Assembly (NCBI GenBank): GCA_944321005.1
Contig: CALUJT010000107.1
Location: forward strand, 1 to 7,507
Direction: 5' to 3'
DNA length: 7,507 bases
From: an uncultured Atopobiaceae bacterium
GTDB lineage: Bacteria; Actinomycetota; Coriobacteriia; Coriobacteriales; Atopobiaceae
Shown here one piece after another: positions 1 through 6,022 of the stretch; position 1 is the stretch's first letter; each line of letters begins with the position of its first letter. Under the pieces are notes generated by a model. That model was not told the origin of the DNA. It worked only from the letters and a program-made list of their open reading frames with translations, and ran no database searches. Both the position numbers and the translations under genes were made by a program.

Positions 1-19
1 GCGCAGAGAGGAGTTTCGC

Positions 20-319
20 ATGAGTACTCTGGGCTTTCTCAAGGGGACGCACGGCCTGCTTTTGGGCGCGGGCGTACTGATCGGGTCTGTTGGCGCCAAG
101 GTGCTTACGAGCGACGGGGCGAAACGCGTCTACGTCGAAGCCGTCGCGGCTGGGCTGCGCGCGAGGCAGGCCTGTGAAGACACCGTCGAACGCGCACGCG
201 CCGAGATGGACGACATCGTCGCCGAAGCCGCGTATCTCAATGAAACCGTCTACGGCGTCGAGGACGAGGAAGACAGCGCGTCGGATACCGCCGCAGAGAC
301 CGTCCCCGCTAAGGCGTAG
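20..319 (+). CDS. DUF6110 family small membrane-associated protein
   Basis: A 99-residue protein. Residues about 5-30 form a glycine-rich hydrophobic segment (GLLLGAGVLIGSVGAKVL), long enough for one membrane span or membrane anchor. A charged, probably helical stretch follows (about 31-75, rich in Ala, Arg and Glu), then an acidic, low-complexity tail. I recognise the pattern as the DUF6110 type, small proteins found next to heavy-metal P-type ATPases; their biochemical role is not known to me. The start is well supported: AGAGAGGAG at 5-13 lies 6 bases before the ATG. Its stop is 8 bases before the GTG of the ATPase, so the two are very likely co-transcribed and translationally coupled. By inference it is an accessory or regulatory subunit of that pump. 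The promoter lies outside the window. The gene call is strong; the function is open. Confidence 0.85.
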   Translation: MSTLGFLKGTHGLLLGAGVLIGSVGAKVLTSDGAKRVYVEAVAAGLRARQACEDTVERARAEMDDIVAEAAYLNETVYGVEDEEDSASDTAAETVPAKA

Positions 320-327
320 GCGCGCCC

Positions 328-2403
328 GTGCGATACGTCATCGAACACGAGGTGCCGGGGCGGCTGCGCCTTACGCTTGCCGATCACCTTGACGCGTCCG
401 ACGCCCTCGCCCTCGAGGCCTCGCTCTCTTCGTGGACAGGCGTCGAGCGCGTGCGCTCCTACCCGCGCATTCGCTCGGTCGCCATCTGGTACCGCGACGC
501 CCTTGCAAGAACCGCCCTGCTCGATCGGCTGAACGAGCTCAGCCGCGTCCAGCTCGATGCGGTGCGCGCCCAGGCGCCCACGGCGCTCGCGCCCGCGGTC
601 CCGTCCGCCGCGCGCAGCATCATCCGCCTAGTGGGCAACCATCTCATCCGCCGCTGGCTCCTCCCGCCCGAATTGAGGGCGGTATGGGCCGGCCTTCACT
701 ACCTCGGGTTTCTGCGCGCCGGCCTCACCTCGCTCATGCGGCACCGCCTCGATGTGCCGGTACTCGACGCCACGGCCATCGGCCTATCGTTTGTCAAGCG
801 CGACCCCAAAACCGCGGCGAGCACCATGTTCCTCCTCGACTTGGGAGAGGTCCTCGAGGACGCCACCCGTGAACGCTCAGAGCACGAACTCATTCGCTCC
901 CTCATGACCATTCCCCAAAACGCCCGGCGCCTCGAGGACGGCGAGGAGGTCACCGTGCCCGCCCAGAGTCTCCGCGCGGGCGACCTCGTCGTGGCGCGCG
1001 CCGGCATGCCCGTGTGCGTCGACGGCGTGGTGGTACGCGGTGCGGCCATGGTCAACCAGGCGGCACTCACCGGCGAGCCGCTTGCCGTCGAGCGCATGGC
1101 CGGCGACGACGTCTTCGCCGGCACCGCGGTTGAAGAGGGCGAGATCGTCATCCGCGTGGGCGCCGAGCCCGCATCGACCAAGCTCCGCTCCATCGTGAAT
1201 CTCGTTGAAGCCTCCGAGCAGCTCAAAAGCGAGATCCAGACGCGCCGCGAGCACCTCGCGGACCGCTTCGTGCCGTGGAACTTCCTGCTTGCGGGGCTTG
1301 TGGCGGCGACCACGAAAAGCCTTGCCAAGACATCGGCCGCCCTCATGGTCGACTACTCCTGCGCCCTCAGGCTCACGTCGTCCATCAGCGTGCTCGCCGC
1401 CATGAGCCAGAGCGCGCACGAGGGCATGGCCGTCAAGGGTGCCAAGCATTTCGAGGCCATCGCCGCCGCCGACACCATCGTGTTCGATAAGACGGGAACG
1501 CTCACCGAGGCGACGCCCCGGGTCGCGCGCGTGCTCGCCCTCGCGCCCGATTGGACCGAGGACGAGGTGCTGCGCGCCTCGGCCTGCCTGGAGGAGCATT
1601 TCCCGCATCCCGTGGCGCGCGCCGTGGTGGCGGCCGCCGCCGCGCGCGGCCTCGAGCATCGCGAACGCCATGCCGAGGTCGCCTATATCGTGGCGCACGG
1701 CATCGCATCGGCGCTCGATGGCAAGCGCATCGTCATCGGTAGTCGCCACTTCGTGATGGAGGACGAGCACGTCGAAGTCGCCCCCGAGGCAGAGGCGCGC
1801 ATCGACGGCGACCTCGAAGGCCTCTCACCGCTCTACCTCGCCCAAGACGGAAAGCTGGTGGGCGTGCTCGGCATCGAAGATCCCTTAAAGGCAGGAGTGC
1901 CCGAGGCAATTGCGGCACTTCGCTCTCAGGGCATCGGCCACATCATCATGCTCACCGGCGATAACGAGCGCACCGCCGCACGCATCGCCGCCGAGGCGGG
2001 CATCACCGAGTACCGGGCTGACCTGCTCCCCGAGGACAAGCATGCCTACGTGGAGGCGCTCGTGGCTCGCGGACAACGCGTCGTCATGGTGGGTGACGGC
2101 GTTAACGACGCGCCGGCGCTCTCCGCCGCCGATGTGGGCATCGCCATGGGCACGGGCACCGCCATCGCGCAGGAGGTCGCCGACGTCACGCTCGCCGCGG
2201 GCGGGCTCGACGCCATCGTGCGCCTGCACGCGCTCAGCCGCTCCCTCATGGGGCGCCTCGACCGCTCGTTCACCGCGGTTATGGGCATCAACTCGGCGCT
2301 TCTCGCTGCGGGAATCGTCGGCATCATCCGACCCCAGACCTCGGCTCTCCTGCACAACGGCACCACCATCGCGCTGGCCGCAGAAAGCGCTCGACGTCTC
2401 TAG
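328..2403 (+). CDS. Heavy-metal translocating P-type ATPase, HMA_2 type, without a CPx motif
   Basis: A 691-residue ATP-driven cation pump of the inner membrane, with a GTG start just behind the DUF6110 gene. The N-terminus (about 1-60) looks like an HMA-type ferredoxin-like fold with GRLR at 11-14, but it has no CxxC metal site. P-type ATPase landmarks are present in order: TGE (248-250, dephosphorylation loop), DKTGT (387-391, phosphorylated Asp387), His427-Pro428 (the nucleotide-domain HP pair of P1B pumps), TGDN (543-546) and GDGVND (589-594). The membrane helix before Asp387 reads DYSCALRL at 342-349, so Tyr343-Ser344-Cys345 replaces the usual Cys-Pro-Cys and the normally invariant proline is missing. 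The C-terminal helix carries HNGTT rather than a known copper or zinc signature. The substrate therefore cannot be assigned; Mn, Zn or another ion are all possible. Length and motifs indicate an intact pump. It probably works with the upstream small protein. Confidence 0.93.
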   Translation: MRYVIEHEVPGRLRLTLADHLDASDALALEASLSSWTGVERVRSYPRIRSVAIWYRDALARTALLDRLNELSRVQLDAVRAQAPTALAPAVPSAARSIIRLVGNHLIRRWLLPPELRAVWAGLHYLGFLRAGLTSLMRHRLDVPVLDATAIGLSFVKRDPKTAASTMFLLDLGEVLEDATRERSEHELIRSLMTIPQNARRLEDGEEVTVPAQSLRAGDLVVARAGMPVCVDGVVVRGAAMVNQAALTGEPLAVERMAGDDVFAGTAVEEGEIVIRVGAEPASTKLRSIVNLVEASEQLKSEIQTRREHLADRFVPWNFLLAGLVAATTKSLAKTSAALMVDYSCALRLTSSISVLAAMSQSAHEGMAVKGAKHFEAIAAADTIVFDKTGTLTEATPRVARVLALAPDWTEDEVLRASACLEEHFPHPVARAVVAAAAARGLEHRERHAEVAYIVAHGIASALDGKRIVIGSRHFVMEDEHVEVAPEAEARIDGDLEGLSPLYLAQDGKLVGVLGIEDPLKAGVPEAIAALRSQGIGHIIMLTGDNERTAARIAAEAGITEYRADLLPEDKHAYVEALVARGQRVVMVGDGVNDAPALSAADVGIAMGTGTAIAQEVADVTLAAGGLDAIVRLHALSRSLMGRLDRSFTAVMGINSALLAAGIVGIIRPQTSALLHNGTTIALAAESARRL

Positions 2404-2451
2404 GAAGCATCAATCGGTCCGCTGTGGGGCCTGTCGTTGGGAAGTGGAGGC

Positions 2452-3333
2452 ATGGAACGGTTCACCGTCGAGCAAGACGGCTTCTTCGGATTCCTCCACT
2501 TGCCGGAGCGGCACGTCGAAGCGTACTCCGGCAAGGCGCTCATCGTGCTCGGCGGCAGCGAGGGCAACGAGAACATCCCGCGCAACCTCGGTGCGCGTTT
2601 CGCACGGGAGGGCATCGCCGCGCTCGGCCTGTGCTACTGGAACGTGCCGGGACTCCCCGATGAGCTCATCGAGGTGTCGATCGAGCCAATCGAGCGTGCC
2701 GTCGCCTATCTCCGGCAGCGTGGCTTTGACCGCGTGGGGATCTACGGCATCTCCAAGGGCGGCGAGCTGGCGCTTCTCGCCGCCTCGCTCATGCCTCAGA
2801 TCACCTGCGTCGTCGCCATCTCCCCGCTCGCCTGCGCCATGCCGGGCATCACCGGCAACAAAAGCCTTGCCGGCAAGGGTCTGAGCGACCGCTCGAGCTG
2901 GACCTGGCGCGGCGAGCCCGTGCCCTGCGCGCGGGGCGGCGGGAGGCTCCCCTACCTCGGCATCATCCGCCGTATCGTCACCGAGCGCCAGCTCGACATG
3001 CGCTTCGTCTACGAGCGGATCGTCGAGCGCGCACCCAAGGAGGCCTGGATTGCCGTGGAGCGCATCAACGGGCCCGTCCTTCTCGCCAGCCCCTCGCATG
3101 ACGCCATGTGGCCGAGCGACGAGGCCTGTCGGATCGTCGAGCAGCGCCTCGCCAAGCACGCCCATCCCTTCGAGATCACGCGACGCTCCTACGAGTACGC
3201 GAGCCACATCCTCGTGCCCATGGAGACACCCTCGCTCAAGCTCTTCCGCGTCGAGCGCGCCCACCCCGAAGCATGCCGGCAAAGCCGCGAGGACGCCTTC
3301 ACCCAGACGCTCGCGTTTCTCGCCCGGTGGTAA
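2452..3333 (+). CDS. BAAT_C-type alpha/beta hydrolase (acyl-CoA thioester hydrolase/acyltransferase C-terminal domain)
   Basis: A 293-residue protein with a single alpha/beta-hydrolase domain resembling the C-terminal catalytic half of acyl-CoA thioesterases and of bile acid-CoA:amino acid N-acyltransferase. The N-terminal Ig-like half of those enzymes is absent. The nucleophile elbow is GISKGG with Ser101. The likely acid is Asp217 (in SPSHDAMWPS) and the likely base is His252 (in YASHILVP). A serine nucleophile, rather than the cysteine of the mammalian acyltransferase, favours hydrolysis over amino-acid conjugation. No signal peptide is visible, so it is probably cytoplasmic. The substrate is unknown. 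I prefer the ATG at 2452, since MERFTVEQDGFFGF is the natural family start. An in-frame TTG at 2437, with GGGG 7 bases ahead, would add five residues. It starts 48 bases after the ATPase stop on the same strand, so co-transcription is possible but a functional link to metal export is not evident. Confidence 0.85.
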   Translation: MERFTVEQDGFFGFLHLPERHVEAYSGKALIVLGGSEGNENIPRNLGARFAREGIAALGLCYWNVPGLPDELIEVSIEPIERAVAYLRQRGFDRVGIYGISKGGELALLAASLMPQITCVVAISPLACAMPGITGNKSLAGKGLSDRSSWTWRGEPVPCARGGGRLPYLGIIRRIVTERQLDMRFVYERIVERAPKEAWIAVERINGPVLLASPSHDAMWPSDEACRIVEQRLAKHAHPFEITRRSYEYASHILVPMETPSLKLFRVERAHPEACRQSREDAFTQTLAFLARW

Positions 3334-3382
3334 CGGATGCTTCTACAGCGACGCCTCGTAAGCGTCAATCATCAAGCTCGCC

Positions 3383-3406
3383 GCTAGGCCGAATACCGCC
3401 CCTAGC
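3383..3406. terminator. Weak inverted repeat between convergent genes
   Basis: GCTAGG (3383-3388) and CCTAGC (3401-3406) are perfect 6-base complements around a 12-base loop, in the 77-base gap between the hydrolase stop (3333) and the stop of the oppositely oriented ATPase (3411). The position fits a shared terminator, but there is no T-run on either side and the loop is long, so an intrinsic terminator is only possible. A second short pair, GACGC/GCGTC, lies just to the left. Nothing else is visible in this gap. Confidence 0.3.
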
Positions 3407-3410
3407 AGCC

Positions 3411-5318
3411 TTACCGAACGCGCGGCTTCCATCCCAGTAGAAGCGCGGAGTTGACGATAACGAGCACCGAGCCCGCGTTGTGCACGAGGGCGCCCACCAC
3501 AGGGTTCAGGACGCCCGAGATGGCGAGCGCGATCGCGATGAAGTTGAGCGTCATCGAGAACGTGAGGTTGATCTTGATGGTCGTCATCATGCGGCGGGAG
3601 AGGCGCAGGAGGTGCGGCAGCTCGGCGATGTCATCGTTCACGAGCACGATGTCCGCCGCGTCGACGGCGATATCGCTGCCGACGCCTCCCATGGCGATGC
3701 CCACAAGCGCGCGCTTGAGCGCAGGCGCGTCGTTGACGCCGTCGCCGACCATACAAACGCCCTTGCCCGCGCGCTCCGAGTCATCGATGAAGGAGAGCTT
3801 GTCCTCGGGCAGGCAGGCGGCCTTGTAGGTGGTGATGCCGAGTTCGGCAGCCACGTGGGCGGCCGCCGCCTCGTGGTCCCCCGTGAGGAGCACCGGCTCC
3901 ACGCCCGTCTCCCACACTGCCGAAAGCGTAGCGGTGGCGTTCTCGCGCACGCGGTCGGCGAGTGCGATGAACCCCGCTGCCGTGTCGCCCCAGCCGAGAT
4001 AGGTGATCGTTGCCCCCTCGGCGCGCGTAGCGTCCACGCGCCTCCCCAGCGCGTCCGGTATAGCCAGACCGTGCTCCGCCAGCAGCGCAGCGCTGCCGGC
4101 GTACACCGTGCGCCCGCCCACCTCGGCCACTACGCCGCGACCGGGCACCATGGCAAAGGACGTTGGGTCCTTCGGCGCCGCTCCGGCGTGCTCCGTGGCT
4201 TCGGCCACGATGGCGCGCCCGAGGGGGTGCTCGGATCGCTTCTCGGCCGCGCCGGCAACTGCGAGCAAAGCGTCCTCGCTCACGTCCTTCTCGCCCGCGC
4301 ACACGGCAACCACCTGCGGCTCCCCCGTGGTGAGCGTGCCTGTCTTGTCAAAGCACACGCGCCTGACCTGCGCCAGGCGCTCGAGCGCGTCCCCCTCGCG
4401 CACCAGAAAGCCGTGCCTGGTGGCGTTGCCGATCGCCGCCATGATGGCCGTGGGTGTGGCGAGCACGAGCGCGCACGGGCAAAAGACGACGAGGATGGTG
4501 ACCGAGCGGATGATCTCGCCCGTCACGAGATAGGTGAGAACTGCTGCCACAAGGGCGATGACGACGATCCACACCGCCCAGCGGTCGGCGAGGTTCACGA
4601 TCTTGGCCTTGTCGGCGTCGGCCGACTGCACGAGGCGAATCATCCGCTGGATGGACGAGTCCTCGCCTACGCGCGTCGCGGCCATGTCGAACGAGCCGAA
4701 CTGGTTGACCGTGCCGGACGACACCTCGTCCCCCGGGCCCTTGTCCACCGGCAGGCTCTCGCCGGTCATGACCGCCTGGTTCACCGAGGTCTGACCGGAG
4801 ACGATGACGCCGTCTACGGGCACGGCCTCCCCGGGCAGCACGCGTAGGATGTCGCCCACCTGAACGGCTTCCGCCGCGATGGTCTCCTCCGCCACGGGAC
4901 GCGGCTTCCCGCCCTCGGCCGTTGCGCGGGCGATGCGCCGTGCCGTGCGCGGCGTCAGATGGACGAGCCGTTCGATTCCGGCGCGGGCGCGCGCCACGGT
5001 GAGCTCCTCGAGCAGCCCGCCGAGCTGCATGATGAAGGCGACCTCGCCCGCAGCGAAGTCCTCGCCGATGAAGACGCTCGCGATGAGGGCGAGCGAGACG
5101 AGCACGTCGGCCGTGATGTCGAACTCCGTCACGAGGCCGATGACGGCCTCCAGGATGATGGGCACGCCGCACAGGATGATGGCGACCCATGCGATCGGGA
5201 ACGGAAACGGCTCGACGCCCGCGAGCGAGAGCACGAGTGCCACGCCCGAGACGGCGAGAAACGCGATGTTGCGCTTAGTGCCGCCCCACTCCAGCAGCTT
5301 CTCGAGACCTTCGATCAT
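3411..5318 (-). CDS. CPC-type heavy-metal P-type ATPase (probable Cu(I)-type exporter under CsoR control)
   Basis: A 635-residue P1B-type pump with all core motifs: TGE (185-187), CPC (280-282) in the sixth core membrane helix, DKTGT (324-328, phosphorylated Asp324), SEHP with His364-Pro365, TGD (479-481) and GDGVND (525-530). Hydrophobic segments are clear at about 18-34, 42-62, 70-86, 90-103, 249-266, 272-295, 584-602 and 606-628. There is no N-terminal HMA domain, CxxC or His-rich tail, so it is shorter than classical CopA. The last helix reads ALVHNAGSVLVIVNSALLL. That is neither the MSxSS signature of Cu(I) pumps nor the Asp-Gly signature of Zn/Cd pumps, so the motifs alone do not fix the substrate. 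Copper is inferred from the adjacent csoR-type gene and operator. The ATG is preceded by GGGGGAG 3 bases away and AAGGA further upstream. The stop TAA is at 3411-3413. The gene looks intact. Confidence 0.94.
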   Translation of the reverse strand: MIEGLEKLLEWGGTKRNIAFLAVSGVALVLSLAGVEPFPFPIAWVAIILCGVPIILEAVIGLVTEFDITADVLVSLALIASVFIGEDFAAGEVAFIMQLGGLLEELTVARARAGIERLVHLTPRTARRIARATAEGGKPRPVAEETIAAEAVQVGDILRVLPGEAVPVDGVIVSGQTSVNQAVMTGESLPVDKGPGDEVSSGTVNQFGSFDMAATRVGEDSSIQRMIRLVQSADADKAKIVNLADRWAVWIVVIALVAAVLTYLVTGEIIRSVTILVVFCPCALVLATPTAIMAAIGNATRHGFLVREGDALERLAQVRRVCFDKTGTLTTGEPQVVAVCAGEKDVSEDALLAVAGAAEKRSEHPLGRAIVAEATEHAGAAPKDPTSFAMVPGRGVVAEVGGRTVYAGSAALLAEHGLAIPDALGRRVDATRAEGATITYLGWGDTAAGFIALADRVRENATATLSAVWETGVEPVLLTGDHEAAAAHVAAELGITTYKAACLPEDKLSFIDDSERAGKGVCMVGDGVNDAPALKRALVGIAMGGVGSDIAVDAADIVLVNDDIAELPHLLRLSRRMMTTIKINLTFSMTLNFIAIALAISGVLNPVVGALVHNAGSVLVIVNSALLLGWKPRVR

Positions 5319-5356
5319 GGGCTCCCCCGTCCTTCTCGCCGGCGCGTTTTGATACC

Positions 5357-5374
5357 TATACCCCTATGGGTATA
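5357..5374. promoter_or_regulatory. CsoR-type operator palindrome
   Basis: TATACCC (5357-5363), spacer CTAT, GGGTATA (5368-5374) is a perfect 7+4+7 inverted repeat. It has the TACCC...GGGTA core known for copper-responsive CsoR operators. It lies between a CsoR-family gene and its probable target ATPase and overlaps the -10 box of the ATPase promoter, as expected for a repressor that blocks RNA polymerase. Sequence symmetry is seen directly; CsoR binding is inferred from family knowledge and context. Confidence 0.85.
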
Positions 5375-5397
5375 ATGCTTTGAGGAAGAGGAGTCAA
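5369..5397 (-). promoter_or_regulatory. Sigma-70-type promoter of the CPC ATPase
   Basis: On the minus strand, TTGACT (5397-5392) is a 5/6 match to the -35 box. It is followed after exactly 17 bases by TATACC (5374-5369) as the -10 box. An A-rich tract, GAAAAAAGAA (about 5413-5404), just upstream of the -35 could act as an UP element. The predicted start of transcription is near 5362, leaving a leader of about 44 bases before the ATG at 5318. The -10 is inside the palindrome at 5357-5374, so metal-dependent derepression of the ATPase is the simplest reading. The promoter lies downstream of csoR, so the ATPase can be transcribed independently of it. Confidence 0.75.
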
Positions 5398-5424
5398 GCC
5401 GAAGTTCTTTTTTCAGCTGAGGTA

Positions 5425-5700
5425 CTAAATCATGTTGGCGAAACGCTCGACGGCCTTGGTGAAGTCGGCAACGGTCTTGTCCGCGTCCCCGTGCTCGATA
5501 CCGTCGCGCACGCAGTGTTGGATGTGCCCCTCGAGCACAACCTGGCCGCATCGGTGCAGGGCGCTCTTCGCTGCGTTGATTTGCGAGAGGATGTCCTCGC
5601 ACGGCACGTCTTCGTCAATCATGCGATCGATGGCCTGCACCTGGCCGATGATCTTGTGCAGACGCCTGTGAAGGTTCGCCGCATCCATGCACTGCCTCAT
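5425..5700 (-). CDS. csoR: CsoR-family metal-sensing transcriptional repressor
   Basis: A 91-residue all-helical protein of the CsoR/RcnR (DUF156) family. The family signature is visible in LHRRLHKIIGQVQAIDRMI near the N-terminus. The metal ligands match the Cys-His-Cys fingerprint of Cu(I)-sensing CsoR: Cys34 (VPCEDI), then His59 and Cys63 in GHIQHC, four residues apart. FrmR lacks the last Cys, RcnR uses more His, and CstR uses two Cys only, so a Cu(I)-type sensor is the best call. The second-shell Tyr that precedes the first Cys in Mycobacterium tuberculosis CsoR is Pro33 here. Family members bind operator DNA as apo-oligomers and release it on metal binding. The ATG at 5700 is supported by GGAGAGGGG five bases upstream; a second in-frame ATG is four codons in. 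It lies 106 bases upstream of the ATPase, with the palindromic operator between them. Confidence 0.92.
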   Translation of the reverse strand: MRQCMDAANLHRRLHKIIGQVQAIDRMIDEDVPCEDILSQINAAKSALHRCGQVVLEGHIQHCVRDGIEHGDADKTVADFTKAVERFANMI

Positions 5701-6022
5701 CGCATCCCCTCTCCGCGCCGCGCGCGATTACCAAAACCTTTCCGCCATCATAGCGCGCCGGGCCGGACAGCGCATCACACAAGCAATTACCCGATAGGTG
5801 GAGCATTCACGCTCGAGGATGCCTGGAAAGGCGTTGACGACGTAGAGCGGAACGTTTACCAGCCAATTCTGTTGCTTCAACCCGCGCAGCGGGAAGCGCA
5901 CCGCCATCGTGGCAAGGCCCGCGACGAGCTCATCTGCGGCGATCGCTCAAAGTGTGATCCGATACTACCCGTTTCCCACATGTACTGATGCAGGCAACCC
6001 TAAAGACAGCCACGCAAGACGA
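5701..6022. other. Intergenic region of about 320 bases upstream of csoR
   Basis: No convincing intact gene is present. On the minus strand TATGAT (5752-5747) is a possible -10 box for csoR, giving a leader of about 40 bases, but no good -35 lies 16-18 bases upstream. A short open frame with GC-rich third positions (5728-5946, minus) may be a coding remnant and is listed separately. I see no strong hairpin with a T-run that would end the ORF at 6023, and no RNA gene. Confidence 0.5.
5728..5946 (-). pseudogene. Possible remnant of an unidentified coding sequence
   Basis: This open frame starts just after a TGA (5949-5947) and ends with TAA at 5730-5728. It reads AIAADELVAGLATMAVRF, then a hydrophobic patch NWLVNVPLYVVNAFPGIL. 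An ATG at 5907 would give 59 residues, but no ribosome binding site is obvious. The first 45 or so codons mostly end in G or C, like the real genes here; the bias then fades, as if the coding signal stops near 5810. I do not recognise the protein. An upstream frame (MWETGSIGSHFE, from 5981) could join it if one frameshift were assumed. It may be a broken gene or chance. Confidence 0.25.

Noticed and set aside
877..1770. A 297-codon minus-strand frame opposite the first ATPase
   Set aside because: Antisense shadow of a gene with a clear family match; the composition is dominated by Gly, Arg and His and there is no ribosome binding site context.
2410..3282. A 290-codon minus-strand frame opposite the hydrolase
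   Set aside because: The + strand frame has the catalytic triad and family pattern; this one has neither.
3334..3410. Strong intrinsic bidirectional terminator
   Set aside because: The inverted repeats are only 5-6 bases, with a long loop in the better one, and there is no T-run; kept only as a low-confidence feature.
3480..4847. A 455-codon open frame on the + strand opposite the CPC ATPase
   Set aside because: It is a mirror frame of a gene with all P-type ATPase motifs. Its product is a His/Arg-rich string with no recognisable domain, as expected from GC-rich antisense.
5788..5800. TACCCGATAGGTG upstream of csoR as a second CsoR operator
   Set aside because: Only one half-site is good; the other arm does not complete the palindrome, so it is not convincing beside the perfect site at 5357-5374.
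5380..5988. A 202-codon + strand frame across csoR
   Set aside because: It covers csoR, which has an unmistakable family signature, and the promoter region. Its sequence changes character outside csoR and matches nothing.
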